Of a stretch of DNA of 64,000 bases, positions 8,868-19,136 are shown piece after piece. The notes beneath the pieces are model-generated. The model was not told the DNA's origin. It did not search any database and saw only the letters and a program-made list of their open reading frames with translations. This DNA comes from Stutzerimonas kunmingensis. GTDB lineage: Bacteria > Pseudomonadota > Gammaproteobacteria > Pseudomonadales > Pseudomonadaceae. The stretch is from the NCBI RefSeq assembly GCF_002929225.1, contig NZ_PISM01000022.1, positions 62,001 through 126,000 of the forward strand. The letters run 5' to 3'. The first letter of the stretch is position 1. Each line of letters starts with the position of its first letter. The position numbers were made by a program, and so were the translations under genes.

Positions 8868-10037
8868 ATGGAGACCATTTCCGGAATTTTCGACAACAAA
8901 GGCACGCCACTGGAGAAGCAGAAGTTCACCTGGAAGGAGATGGCCGGCAAGCCGATCAGCAAGCTCGATGACGATGCCTTTACCCGTGTCCGCATCATCC
9001 TCATGAACGGCGTGGAGACCGACGCCCTGCGCCTGAGCCACGGTATCGCCCGCTTCAACAAGGAACTGCGCCTGCCGCTGGCGCAGATCCGGCGTACCGA
9101 GCAGCACCAGGCGACGATGGTCAACTGGCTGATCGGCGCCGACCATTCGCCGCTGGAGACCACGGTCGCCTACGAACAGGTGGCGATCGAGGTGACCGCC
9201 GCAGTGGCACAGAACGAGCCCGATCCCTACCAGGCGCAGACCTATCGCTTCGGCCTGCTGGAAGACTTCGACCACCTGTACCGCTACGCGGCGATGCTCG
9301 ATCGCCTCGAGGGCAAGGACGCCAACAACATCCTGCAGGGCTATACCGACCTCGTTCCGGGCCGGCCGACTTCCGAGCATCACCGCCATCCGGAGAACGA
9401 CATCCGCGACAATTACGAGAAGAACAGCGCGGCGCTGATCACCAAGATCCACGCGGCGCTGATCACCGGCGCGGAATACCAGACCCACGACTACTACCAG
9501 AACATCGGCCCGCTGTTCGCCGATCCGCTGGCGCGCCAGCTGTACGCCGAGATCGCCTCGGTCGAAGAGCAGCACGTGACCCAGTACGGCTCGTTGTCGG
9601 ACCCCAGCGAGAGCCATATCGAGAAGTGGTTGGTGCACGAGGCGATGGAGGTATACATGTATGCCAGCTGCGCCGAGCAGGAGAGCAACCCGCGCATCAA
9701 GGCGATGTGGGAGCGTTTCCTCGACTACGAGCTGGGCCACCTCAACGTTGCCTGCGAGTGGTTCAAGAAGATCGAGGGCCGCGATCCGGCCGAGATCCTC
9801 GCCGGCCCGCTGCCGAAGATGGTCGAGTTCAAGAGCCAGCGTGACTTCGTGCGCCAGGTGCTGGCCGCCGAGGTCAACCTGCGCACCGCCGGCCCGGCCT
9901 ACGTGGACAAGGCCAAGGAGCCGCAATCGTCGCTGGATTACCGCAACCATCTCGCCTCGCAAGGGCTCGCCTCGGACATCGTCTCGGCGGGTTACCAGTG
10001 GGCACCGGGTGGTGAACTGATGCGCAAGGCTTCCTGA
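8868..10037 (+). CDS. Ferritin-like domain protein, two-module, gene 1 of pair
   Basis: 389 residues starting METISGIFDNKG, chosen because GGAGG lies 5 bases before this ATG. Helical repeats carry iron-type Glu/His motifs: RRTEQHQATM and AYEQVAIEVT in the first half, FDHLYRYA, then YAEIASVEEQHVTQY, HEAMEVYMYASCAEQE and LDYELGHLNVACEW in the second half. This looks like two ferritin-like four-helix bundles in one chain. The second gene of the pair, 10 bp downstream, has a further ferritin-like bundle. I cannot name the family or its substrate; di-iron or manganese binding and stress protection are inference. Confidence 0.65.
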   Translation: METISGIFDNKGTPLEKQKFTWKEMAGKPISKLDDDAFTRVRIILMNGVETDALRLSHGIARFNKELRLPLAQIRRTEQHQATMVNWLIGADHSPLETTVAYEQVAIEVTAAVAQNEPDPYQAQTYRFGLLEDFDHLYRYAAMLDRLEGKDANNILQGYTDLVPGRPTSEHHRHPENDIRDNYEKNSAALITKIHAALITGAEYQTHDYYQNIGPLFADPLARQLYAEIASVEEQHVTQYGSLSDPSESHIEKWLVHEAMEVYMYASCAEQESNPRIKAMWERFLDYELGHLNVACEWFKKIEGRDPAEILAGPLPKMVEFKSQRDFVRQVLAAEVNLRTAGPAYVDKAKEPQSSLDYRNHLASQGLASDIVSAGYQWAPGGELMRKAS

Positions 10038-10047
10038 GGAGACTGAC

Positions 10048-10767
10048 ATGGCTACTGCAGCGAAAGTGGGTACCAATTACACCGGCGTGCAGATGTCCCC
10101 GAAGGACACCAAGCGCCTGCTCGAAGCGGTCAACGAGATTCACCCCGACGTGCCGGGTGATGAGCGCGGCATGCTCGTCGAACGCACCGAGCGTGCGGCC
10201 GAGGCCGACCGAATCGGATCGGTGCCGGTGCCGGGTTCGGCCAAGGGCATGCTCAAGACCGGCTTCGACATGATGAAAGGCAAAAGCCCCGAGGTGTTCA
10301 TCGACAAGCTCGGCGAGCGCCTGGCCTTCGAACGCAACGGCGTGCGCCTGTACGAGGCGATGATCGCCAAGGCGCGCAACCTGGACTCGGGCAACGACCT
10401 GGTGGGCGTGCTGCAGCACATCCGCGACGAAGAGTTCGAGCACATGATGCTGGTGCATGCGGCGATGGAAAAACTCGGTGCCGACCCCACCGCGCAGACG
10501 CCCAGCGCGGATGTCGCCGGGGTCATGGCGATGGGCATCATGCAGGTGCTGACCGATCCGCGGACCAACGTCGCGCAGTGCATGAACGCACTGCTGACGG
10601 CTGAGTTGGCGGACAACGCCGCCTGGGAACTGCTGATCGAACTGGCGCAGGCGGCCGGTCATCCGAACATCGCCGATAGCTTCGTTCATGCCAAGACTCA
10701 GGAAGACGACCATCTGGTGAAGATCAAGACGCTGATGCGTCGGGATCTGATCATGCAGACCAAGTAA
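10048..10767 (+). CDS. Ferritin-like domain protein, gene 2 of pair
   Basis: 239 residues. The central part ERLAFERNGVRLYEAMI and HIRDEEFEHMMLVHAAME has the E...ExxH spacing of a ferritin-like di-iron bundle, and a second set follows in LLTAELADNAAWELLIELAQ and HAKTQEDDHLVKIKTL. The N-terminal 60 residues (SPKDTKRLLEAVNEIHPDVPGD) are polar and probably outside the bundle. It starts 10 bp after gene 1 with a GAGGAGACTG ribosome site, so the two are cotranscribed and may form a complex. A strong terminator follows. Exact role unknown. Confidence 0.65.
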   Translation: MATAAKVGTNYTGVQMSPKDTKRLLEAVNEIHPDVPGDERGMLVERTERAAEADRIGSVPVPGSAKGMLKTGFDMMKGKSPEVFIDKLGERLAFERNGVRLYEAMIAKARNLDSGNDLVGVLQHIRDEEFEHMMLVHAAMEKLGADPTAQTPSADVAGVMAMGIMQVLTDPRTNVAQCMNALLTAELADNAAWELLIELAQAAGHPNIADSFVHAKTQEDDHLVKIKTLMRRDLIMQTK

Positions 10768-10790
10768 CAGCGTGCGAGCGGGACGCTTTG

Positions 10791-10824
10791 GCGCACATCA
10801 CTGAAAGGGATGTGCGTCTTTTTT
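10791..10824 (+). terminator. Rho-independent terminator of the ferritin-like operon
   Basis: A stem of GCGCACATC with GATGTGCGT around a 9-base loop is followed by C and six T residues, 23 bp after the stop of the second ferritin-like gene. Confidence 0.9.
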
Positions 10825-10902
10825 ATGGGCTCGGGAAAGGTGATGCGGAGTTAGGGGCATTATCGGCTTTTTTTAGTGGCCGATTTCCGAGCTGCTTGGC
10901 GG

Positions 10903-11127
10903 CTTGGTTTCGCCCTGCTGGGCGACTCACTTTTTTCAGTCGCGAAAAAAGTAAGCAAAAACGCTTTGCCCCTGCCATCCGGGTCTCGCTGCGCTCGACT
11001 TCCCTCGTTCCATCGTCGCTCCGGGGGCCGGCGTACAAGGGCCATCCATGGCCCTTTACGCCTCTCGCGGCATCCATGCCGCTTGCTCCCCTCCGCAACG
11101 ATTCCACTCGGCCTCCTGAAAGGGGCG
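10903..11127. repeat. Left arm of a large inverted repeat (225 bp)
   Basis: This arm is the imperfect reverse complement of 11350-11574. Shared blocks, read outwards-in, are CTTGGTTTCGCCCTGCTGGG, the internal hairpin around the T-rich GACTCACTTTTTTC, AAAAACGCTTTGCCCCTGC, GTACAAGGGCCATCCATGG and CCTGAAAGGGGCG. The arm carries no credible gene. Comparable intergenic sequence is widespread in Pseudomonas genomes, so this is likely a dispersed repeat present twice head to head. Confidence 0.85.
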
Positions 11128-11349
11128 AATGGCATCGCCTGATAGCGTGTGCACAGGAAACCAGTAAAGCGGACGATGGTGGCCACGCTCCTGCCTGAGC
11201 ATGCCGTAGAGATGTTAGCGCCCTTGATGCAAGTACGAGGGATGAGCCCGCGCATATGAACGTGGAGCTTTGGGCCATAAGTGAACATCTGAACGCCGGG
11301 TAAATCGGTCCATCTGTTCATCTTGCACAGCCTACCAGGCGACTCCAAA
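11128..11349. other. 222-bp spacer inside the inverted repeat, no gene recognised
   Basis: This spacer separates the two arms. On the minus strand it is open and would read MNRWTDLPGVQMFTYGPKLH and onward, but the frame runs straight into the repeat arm and has no clear ribosome site. I do not recognise it. It could be a relic of the DNA that the two repeat copies once flanked. Confidence 0.5.
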
Positions 11350-11574
11350 CGCCCCTTCAGGAGGGTGAACGGAGCCGTCGTGCAGAGGGGCGAGCCGCAG
11401 GGATGCGGCGAGAGCCGTAAAGGGCCATGGATGGCCCTTGTACGGCGACCCTCGGAGCGGCGGCGTAGTGAACGAACCCGGAGCGAAGCGCAGGGCCGGA
11501 TGCAGGGGCAAAGCGTTTTTGGTTACTTTTTCCGCGTCTGGAAAAAGTGACTCGCCCAGCAGGGCGAAACCAAG
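11350..11574. repeat. Right arm of a large inverted repeat (225 bp)
   Basis: Reverse-complement partner of 10903-11127, equal in length by eye. It begins CGCCCCTTCAGGAGGG and ends AGGGCGAAACCAAG. The arms differ at scattered positions, so they have diverged since duplication. Open frames that cross it change composition at its edges and are not credible genes. Confidence 0.85.
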
Positions 11575-11655
11575 TCTTCAGGCAACTCGCCAACGGCCAT
11601 GAAGCAAAACGTTCATCCAACGCGCCCAAGTCCCTTGAATTCCGAATGACCAAAA

Positions 11656-11692
11656 GAAAGAAAAAGGGGTGCCGCCTGCGCGAACACCCCTC
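11656..11692 (-). terminator. Rho-independent terminator of the TRAP operon
   Basis: On the minus strand a stem AGGGGTG / CACCCCT with a 13-base loop is followed by a run of T residues interrupted by C (plus-strand AAAAGAAAGAAAAA). It lies 24 bp after the stop of the DUF1850 gene. Confidence 0.85.
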
Positions 11693-11715
11693 TTCGACGA
11701 TAACCGGCGAGCCGG

Positions 11716-12119
11716 TCAATCGTCCCCGACACTCGCCGTTTGCACGGTACAGCCCCAGACTTCCAGCGCCGGCTGGTCCGCTTGTGGCGGGCCTAGCCAT
11801 TCGCTCATCGCGTGGCAACGCTGGTCAAAACACAGTTGGTAATCCCCTGCCTCGGGGGTTCGCCCCAGGCGCAGGAGTGGCAACGCAGGCATCTGGCGCT
11901 GGTAGTGCCAGGCCCCGTCGCGCAGTTCGGCGTCATCCGGGATTTCCATCCCGGCACCAGAACCCTTGACCCGCGCTTCGCCGAGCAGCAGCCCGTCCGG
12001 CGTCACGCGGTAATCCTCTTCCCAGCGGATCTTCTCGATCGTGTGGTTCCACGCCAGGGTGAAGGCGGGGGCGGGCACTTCGGCCCACACCACGCCTGCC
12101 AACCCCAGGCACAGACCGA

Positions 12120-12123
<4 letters not shown>
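11716..12123 (-). CDS. DUF1850 protein of a TRAP-TAXI transporter
   Basis: 135 residues with an N-terminal hydrophobic leader (MIGLCLGLAGVVWAEV) ending in a possible signal cleavage site, so it is probably periplasmic or membrane-tethered. The body has FTLAWNHTIEKIRWEEDYRV and the GMEIPDD element found in DUF1850 proteins, which are usually encoded beside TRAP-TAXI permeases. Its ATG overlaps the permease stop (ATGA), so the two are translationally coupled. Two cysteines near the C-terminus (C98 and C103 region, CFDQRC) could pair. The exact job in transport is unknown. Confidence 0.75.
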
Positions 12124-14147
<2,024 letters not shown>

Positions 14148-14178
14148 GGGAATCACTCTCTCACTGCAAGGTGGGGCC

Positions 14179-14228
14179 TGTAGAAGCAGGCTTGCCAACG
14201 AGGCAACGCGGGCAAGCCTGCTGCTACA
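14179..14228. repeat. REP-like palindrome between receptor and permease genes
   Basis: TGTAGAAGCAGGCTTGCC and its near-complement GGGCAAGCCTGCTGCTACA form a long hairpin around a 13-base loop. The form resembles the common Pseudomonas REP. It lies in the 137-bp gap between the TAXI receptor gene and the permease gene and may protect the upstream mRNA, allowing more receptor than permease to be made. Confidence 0.75.
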
Positions 14229-14284
14229 AGGATGCGGGCTGGAGCAGGCCGCAGGGCCCGCTCCGCCCGTCTGTCAGCGCTGGG

Positions 14285-15238
14285 TTACTTGAGAACCCCG
14301 GCTTCCTTGTAGAAGCGCTCGGCACCCGGGTGCAGCGGAATCGGCAGGTTCTTGGTGGCGTTTTCCAGCTTGATGTCCTTGGCGGCGGAGTGGGCGTTGC
14401 CCAGGGACGACAGGTTGTCGAACATCAGTTTGGTCATCTGGTAGGCCACTTCATCGGAGACCTTCTCGTGGCTGACCAGGATGTTGGTGATGGCCACGGT
14501 CGGAACGTCGGCATCCTGACCGTCGTAGGTGCCGGCCGGAATCACGCCGGCCTGGTAGGCGTCGCTCTCGATCTTCTCGACCACGGCGGCCGGAATCTCG
14601 ACGAAGGTTACCGGCATGGTGCTGGCAAGGTCGCGGATGGCGGCCATGCCCAGGCCCGAGGACTGCAGGGTGGCGTCCAGCTGGCGGTTCTTGATCAGCT
14701 CGACCGACTCGGCGTAGGGCAGGAACTCGACGCGGCCCATGTCCTCGTAGCTCAGGCCGGCGGCCTTGAAGATCGCGCGGGCGTTCAGCTCGGTGCCGGA
14801 CTTCGGCGCGCCGACGGAGATGCGCTTGCCCTTGAGGTCTTCCAGGGTCTTGATGCCGGACTCTTCGCTGGCAACGATCTGGATGTAGTTGTTGTAGGTA
14901 CCGGCGATGGCGCGCAGGCGCTTGAGCGGAGCCTTGAAGCCGGCGTCCTCGACACCGTTCCAGGCGTCGGCAACCGAGTCACCCAGGGAGAAGGCCAGTT
15001 CGCCACGGCCGGCCTGCAGCAGGTTGAGGTTTTCCACCGAAGCCTTGGTGGCCTGCACGGAAGTCTTGGCGCCATCGATCTTGTTGTACTGCTGCGACAG
15101 GGCCACGCCGATCGGGTAGTACACACCGCTGGTGCCGCCGGTGAGGATGTTGATGAAGGTCGGCGCAGCGACGGCCGCGGTGCTGGCAGTGAAGGCCGCA
15201 GCGGCAGCGAGCAGGCCCAGGCGTTTGGTCAGTCTCAT
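14285..15238 (-). CDS. TAXI-family TRAP transporter solute receptor
   Basis: 317 residues. The start gives MRLTKRLGLLAAAAAFTAST, a signal peptide likely cut after AVAA, and has GGAGATCCACC upstream. An open frame continues to 15763 but the extra part is not signal-like and is rejected. The mature protein begins FINILTGGTSGVYYPIG, the typical TAXI receptor N-terminus, and has TKASVENLNLLQAGRGELAF and ISVGAPKSGTELNARAIF. It binds the substrate in the periplasm and delivers it to the permease encoded downstream. The ligand is unknown (glutamate, glutamine or dicarboxylates are typical). Confidence 0.9.
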   Translation of the reverse strand: MRLTKRLGLLAAAAAFTASTAAVAAPTFINILTGGTSGVYYPIGVALSQQYNKIDGAKTSVQATKASVENLNLLQAGRGELAFSLGDSVADAWNGVEDAGFKAPLKRLRAIAGTYNNYIQIVASEESGIKTLEDLKGKRISVGAPKSGTELNARAIFKAAGLSYEDMGRVEFLPYAESVELIKNRQLDATLQSSGLGMAAIRDLASTMPVTFVEIPAAVVEKIESDAYQAGVIPAGTYDGQDADVPTVAITNILVSHEKVSDEVAYQMTKLMFDNLSSLGNAHSAAKDIKLENATKNLPIPLHPGAERFYKEAGVLK

Positions 15239-15590
15239 GGTGGATCTCCGTTTCGTTTTTATTGGTTGACGCAGCATGTTGACGATAGACGATGCCGCGT
15301 TCGGGAACGCGCCAGACGAACAAGCAGAGGGGCGATGACACCGGAGAGTCCGGAGGATGGATATCGCTGGTAGCTCTTCTTGTCGTTGGAATCGCATCGA
15401 GCACATTGCCATTAGCAGAAGCCGTGCCAGTCCGTCGCGACGCTCTGGATAGGCCTTTGCCGGCATCCTTGGATGGGTCATCGGCAAGAATCCGCCTATT
15501 GTTGTCGGGGTGTGGGCGGAAAACCGCTCATTGCTGTGCGAACCCCTGTCCGTCGCGGCCTTCGAATGAGTGAGCGAACGCGGAGGCGGT
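15239..15590. other. 352-bp intergenic region, no gene seen
   Basis: This is the divergent gap between the TAXI receptor (minus) and the HhH gene (plus), so it should contain promoters for both. I see no convincing -35/-10 pair or sigma-54 element. A weak inverted repeat TTGCCG (15458) / CGGCAA (15482) is present. Confidence 0.5.
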
Positions 15591-16019
15591 ATGACTGCAG
15601 AAATAGGCGCAGAGGATCTGGGCATCGACGTGACCCGCGGCGAGGCGGAGCTGTTCAAGTGGTTCGTCGCCAGCTTTCTGTTCGGCAAGCGCATCCAGCG
15701 CGACATCGCCGCCGAGGCGTACCGGGTACTGGTGGAGCGCAACCGGCTCGACACGCCGCGCAAGCTGCGTGACTGTGGCCCGCGCGGGTTGGTCCAGCTG
15801 CTCGGCCAGGCGCGCTACGTGCGCTACGACGAGTCCACTGCCGCGCGCCTGCTGAAGCTCGGCGACAAGCTGCTGACCGAGTACGACGGCAGGCTGGGTC
15901 GCCTGCGTGAACTGGGTGTGACGCGCGACGGGGTGGAGAAGCGGCTGCTGGCGTTCGAGGGCGTCGGGCCGAAGACCGTGGAGATCTTCCTGCGCGAGGC
16001 GGCGCGGGTCTGGTTCTGA
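15591..16019 (+). CDS. Helix-hairpin-helix DNA-glycosylase-like protein
   Basis: 142 residues. The ATG at 15591 follows GGAGGCGGT, a better start than the GTG at 15570. The C-terminal LLAFEGVGPKTVEIFLREAA is a helix-hairpin-helix motif as in endonuclease III and related glycosylases, and the N-terminal helical part (FKWFVASFLFGKRI) fits the same superfamily. It lacks a visible catalytic lysine/aspartate pair after the hairpin and has no iron-sulphur cysteines, so it may bind DNA without base excision. The gene stands alone. Confidence 0.65.
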   Translation: MTAEIGAEDLGIDVTRGEAELFKWFVASFLFGKRIQRDIAAEAYRVLVERNRLDTPRKLRDCGPRGLVQLLGQARYVRYDESTAARLLKLGDKLLTEYDGRLGRLRELGVTRDGVEKRLLAFEGVGPKTVEIFLREAARVWF

Positions 16020-16090
16020 GCGCGCCGGACGGCGCTTGCCAAGGCCAGCCGAAGGGTTAGAGTGGCGCCATCGCACCGCCGAAGTCCGCC

Positions 16091-16333
16091 ATGCGCATTT
16101 TCCTGCTCGCCCTCAGTCTGTTCCTGCCCATCGCCGCCAGCGCCGCGCCGGCGCCCTATTACCAATGGCAGAGCAAGCTCGACGGCACCATCATCTGCCG
16201 CCAGACCTCGCCGGGCGAGGGCTGGCAGAAGCTCGACGGCCGCCCGTTCCGTGACCTCAATTGCAGCATGCCGGCCGCGCGGGTCGAACGCCCGGGCAGC
16301 GTGCCGGATTTCCGTCCGCAGCCGGGGCGTTAG
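16091..16333 (+). CDS. Small secreted protein, DUF4124-like
   Basis: 80 residues. The first 18 residues MRIFLLALSLFLPIAASA form a clear signal peptide, so it should be periplasmic. The mature start APYYQWQSKLDGTIICRQTS resembles DUF4124, which typically has Y-W-D-x-G near its start. Two cysteines (C36 and C58) could form a disulphide. No function is known. The gene is 71 bp after the HhH gene and may be cotranscribed with it. Confidence 0.6.
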   Translation: MRIFLLALSLFLPIAASAAPAPYYQWQSKLDGTIICRQTSPGEGWQKLDGRPFRDLNCSMPAARVERPGSVPDFRPQPGR

Positions 16334-16417
16334 AGCCGACGTCAGCCCGGAATCCGCTCCATGCTTCATGGCGCGTCGGAGGCCCTGCCCGACGTTTCGC
16401 CATGCAACGGACCCATG

Positions 16418-16441
16418 GTGGATAAGCTTCGCGTTATCCAC
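16418..16441. repeat. Palindromic repeat, GTGGATAA family
   Basis: Same element as at 3604 and 62850: stem GTGGATAA / TTATCCAC, loop GCTTCGCG. Here it is followed directly by CCTACG and the hexamer array. Confidence 0.75.
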
Positions 16442-16450
16442 CCTACGATC

Positions 16451-16480
16451 CCATCGCCATCGCCATCGCCATCGCCATCG
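16451..16480. repeat. Hexanucleotide array, five CCATCG units
   Basis: Five exact tandem CCATCG units sit between the palindrome at 16418 and a GTAGGGTGGAAGA element starting at 16481. No gene crosses it credibly. The number of units could vary between strains. Confidence 0.85.
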
Positions 16481-16588
16481 GTAGGGTGGAAGACCGCGCA
16501 GCGTTTTCCAGGTGTTGCGAGCAGGCGGCTCGGTGTTTCGTCCGCTGCTGGACGATGGGAGCCGCAAGCTCGGTTTCTCTCCTAAGCG

Positions 16589-17338
16589 CTAGAGCGTCAT
16601 CCCGTCGTATGCCAGGCATACGTTGTCCGGCAGTTCCCGTGACGCCTGCATGAACCAGGCATCCAGCTCGTGGCCGATATGGGTCAGCACGGCCTGCGTC
16701 GGTTGCAGCTCCTCGATGCTCTGCAATGCGCGGGTCAGGTCGTTGTGGTTACGCGGTGGCGTATCGCGCGGTGGTGTCGAGCAGTCCAGCACCAGCACGT
16801 CCAGCGCGGTGTCCTGCAGCAGTTCGCGCGTGCTGTCCGGCAGGCCGCCGGTGTCGGTGAGGTAGGCGATGCAGCGGCTGTGACCTTCCAGCAGGTAACC
16901 GAAGGTGGGTTTCGAGTGCACCAGGGGCAGCGCGGTGACGCGCAGCGTGCCGAGCATGCGTTGTTCGAAGGCGGCGAATGGTTCGCTGAAATCGAGGATG
17001 CCGGGGTGTTTGTAGAGGTCGGCGAGGCCCTCTGTGTCGTCCGGGCCGAGCACCGGAATGTGCAGCCCGGTGCCCCAGCGCAGTTGCAGCAGGCCCTGGG
17101 CATGATCGGCGTGGTAATGGGTCTGCAGGATGCCGCTGAAGCTGCCCGGGGCGAAGCGCTCGCAGAGGTCCGGCAGGCCGCTGTCGAGCAGCCAGCGCTG
17201 GCCGCCACAGTCCACCAGCGCCGAGCAGGCACGGCGGCGGCGACTCGGGTCGAGCTGCGCGGCACGGCAGGCCGGACAGGCGCAGTTGTACACCGGCACC
17301 TGCGCGGCACCGCCGGTGCCGAGCAGGGTCAGCCGCAT
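16589..17338 (-). CDS. phnP: PhnP, cyclic phosphoribosyl phosphodiesterase
   Basis: 249 residues of the metallo-beta-lactamase fold. The metal motif H74-Y-H76-A-D78-H79 lies in LQTHYHADHAQGLLQL, and N-terminal cysteines C19, C21 and C24 match the structural zinc site seen in PhnP. PhnP opens 5-phosphoribosyl 1,2-cyclic phosphate to ribose 1,5-bisphosphate, a late step of phosphonate breakdown by C-P lyase. It is the last gene of the phn operon and its start overlaps the phnN stop by 10 bases. Confidence 0.9.
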   Translation of the reverse strand: MRLTLLGTGGAAQVPVYNCACPACRAAQLDPSRRRRACSALVDCGGQRWLLDSGLPDLCERFAPGSFSGILQTHYHADHAQGLLQLRWGTGLHIPVLGPDDTEGLADLYKHPGILDFSEPFAAFEQRMLGTLRVTALPLVHSKPTFGYLLEGHSRCIAYLTDTGGLPDSTRELLQDTALDVLVLDCSTPPRDTPPRNHNDLTRALQSIEELQPTQAVLTHIGHELDAWFMQASRELPDNVCLAYDGMTL

Positions 17339-17892
17339 TGGCGGTGCTCGTCGAGCAGCTGCAGCAGGCGCTCGACGCTGCGCTCCAGCGAGGCGGAATT
17401 GTCCAGGCGGATGTAGTCGTCCAGCTCGCCGCTGAACAGCGCGTTGCGCGCCAGGCGCGCCTCGATCTGCTCGGGCGTCTCCCGGCCGCGGGTCAGCAGG
17501 CGCTCGCGCAGCACGTCCTGTTCGACGGTCAGCAGCACCGCCAGCAGATCCGGGTAGCGCCTGCGCGCCTCGGGCAGATAACCACGCGAACCATTGACCA
17601 GCACATCCTCGCCGGCCGTCAGCCAGGCGTCGATTTCGGCGGGGATGCCATAGGCCAGCCCGTTGGCGCGCCAGCTGAGGGCAAAGGCCTGCTCGGCCTC
17701 CATGCGTTCGAACTGCTCGGCGCTCACCGAATGCGCGGCTTCACCGATGGCCTCGGCGGAGCGGGTGATGACCCGCCGGGCGATGCGCACGCCGCGCACG
17801 CCGCGCTCGGCGAGCGCGGCGCGTGCGGCGTCGAGCAGACTGTCCTTGCCGGCGCCGGATGGCCCGGTCAGGTAGATCAAACGGCCTTGCAT
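17329..17892 (-). CDS. phnN: PhnN, ribose 1,5-bisphosphate phosphokinase
   Basis: 187 residues from the ATG giving MQGRLIYLTGPSGAGKDS, preceded by GGGAG; a frame extending to 17991 is not needed. The P-loop GPSGAGKD is at residues 10-17 and the fold is guanylate-kinase-like. PhnN makes PRPP from ribose 1,5-bisphosphate and ATP, returning the sugar from phosphonate cleavage to metabolism. There is a 98-bp gap after phnM and a 10-base overlap with phnP. Confidence 0.9.
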   Translation of the reverse strand: MQGRLIYLTGPSGAGKDSLLDAARAALAERGVRGVRIARRVITRSAEAIGEAAHSVSAEQFERMEAEQAFALSWRANGLAYGIPAEIDAWLTAGEDVLVNGSRGYLPEARRRYPDLLAVLLTVEQDVLRERLLTRGRETPEQIEARLARNALFSGELDDYIRLDNSASLERSVERLLQLLDEHRQCG

Positions 17893-17990
17893 GGGGTTAC
17901 TCCCGATCATCGAAGCCAGCGCAGTGGCAGGCAGTATAGAGCCAGCCGCGCTACCCGCTGGCGCCTTGTCAGCTTTGCCGAAATACGCCA

Positions 17991-19136
17991 TCAGAACACC
18001 CGCCGGCCCTGGCGCCAGACCTGGCCGATCACCGGCTGGCCCTTGTGCACCTGCGCCTGGACCAGGTCGGCGCGCAGCCCGACGGCGATCTCGCCGCGAT
18101 CATCCAGCCCGGCCGCGCGTGCCGGCGCCAGGCTGATGGTGGCGATGGCGCGCGGCAGGTCGTAGCCGTTGTCCTGCTCGGCCAGGCCCAGCGCGGCTTG
18201 CAGCAGGCTGGCCGGGTAATAGTCGCTGGAAAGGATGTCCAGCACGCCGCGCTGGGCCAGATCGGCGGCGGCGATGTTGCCCGAGTGCGAGCCGCCGCGA
18301 ACGATGTTCGGCGCGCCCATCAGCACCTTCAGCCCGCGCGCATGGCTGGCCTCGGCGGCCTCGAAGGTGGTCGGGAACTCGGCGATGGCCATGCCGTAGC
18401 CGGCCGATTCCTCGACGTGATCGAGCGTCGCATCGTCATGGCTGGCCAGCGCCAGCTCGCGGCTGCGGCAGATGTCGACGATGGCGGCGCGCTGCTGGTC
18501 GCTGTGCCGCGCCGAGTTGGCCAGCTGCTCGCTGACAAAGGTATCCATCTCCGCCGGGCTCAGGTGGTACTTGCCCATGTAGTACTCGCGGTACTTCTCC
18601 ATGCGCGCGAACTGGCGCTGGCCCGGCGCGTGGTCCATCACCGAGACCAGCTGCACCAGCGGCTGCTCGACCAGCTCGCGGAACAGCGCCAGGCACTGCG
18701 GGTGGCTGACTTCGCAGCGCAGGTGCAGGCGGTGCTCGGCGCGGGTCTGCCCGGCCGCCTCGGCCTCGGCGATGGCCTCGAGCATCACCCCGAGCTGCTG
18801 CATGCGCTTGCCCTTGGGGTTGATGTCGCCGATCGACAGCGCATCGAACACCGTGGTGATGCCGGCGGCGACGATCTGCGCGTCATGGGTCAGCACCGCC
18901 GAGGCGGACGGCCAGTCAACGCCCGGGCGCGGACTCATGTGCTTTTCCAGGTTGTCGGTGTGCAGTTCGATCAGCCCCGGCAGCAGCAGTGCGCCGTCCA
19001 GGTCCTGCGCCTGTGTCAGGCTGCTGGTGCCTGCGGCGATGTCGGCGATGACGCCGTCGCGGATCAGCAGGCTGCCGTGGATCACCTGATCGGCCAGCAC
19101 CAGTCGGGCGTTGCTGAGTATCTGTTCAGCTGGCAT
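17991..19136 (-). CDS. phnM: PhnM, methylphosphonate ribose triphosphate diphosphatase
   Basis: 381 residues of the amidohydrolase fold. Typical stretches are [21 protein letters not shown] (metal-binding histidine region), [45 protein letters not shown] and [15 protein letters not shown]. PhnM removes pyrophosphate from alpha-D-ribose 1-alkylphosphonate 5-triphosphate to give the monophosphate that PhnJ cleaves. Its ATG overlaps the phnL stop by 11 bases. Confidence 0.92.
   Translation of the reverse strand: MPAEQILSNARLVLADQVIHGSLLIRDGVIADIAAGTSSLTQAQDLDGALLLPGLIELHTDNLEKHMSPRPGVDWPSASAVLTHDAQIVAAGITTVFDALSIGDINPKGKRMQQLGVMLEAIAEAEAAGQTRAEHRLHLRCEVSHPQCLALFRELVEQPLVQLVSVMDHAPGQRQFARMEKYREYYMGKYHLSPAEMDTFVSEQLANSARHSDQQRAAIVDICRSRELALASHDDATLDHVEESAGYGMAIAEFPTTFEAAEASHARGLKVLMGAPNIVRGGSHSGNIAAADLAQRGVLDILSSDYYPASLLQAALGLAEQDNGYDLPRAIATISLAPARAAGLDDRGEIAVGLRADLVQAQVHKGQPVIGQVWRQGRRVF

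Noticed and set aside
11547..11969. Plus-strand open frame across repeat arm and DUF1850 gene
   Set aside because: It runs across a repeat boundary and antisense to a supported gene; arginine/proline-rich shadow typical of GC-rich DNA.
15239..15763. Open frame extending the TAXI receptor gene upstream by 175 codons
   Set aside because: The extension would remove the clear signal peptide from the N-terminus and has no ribosome site; MRLTKRL with GGAGATC upstream is the obvious start.
16451..16480. Hexamer array as a CRISPR
   Set aside because: Units are 6 bp with no spacers and no cas genes nearby.
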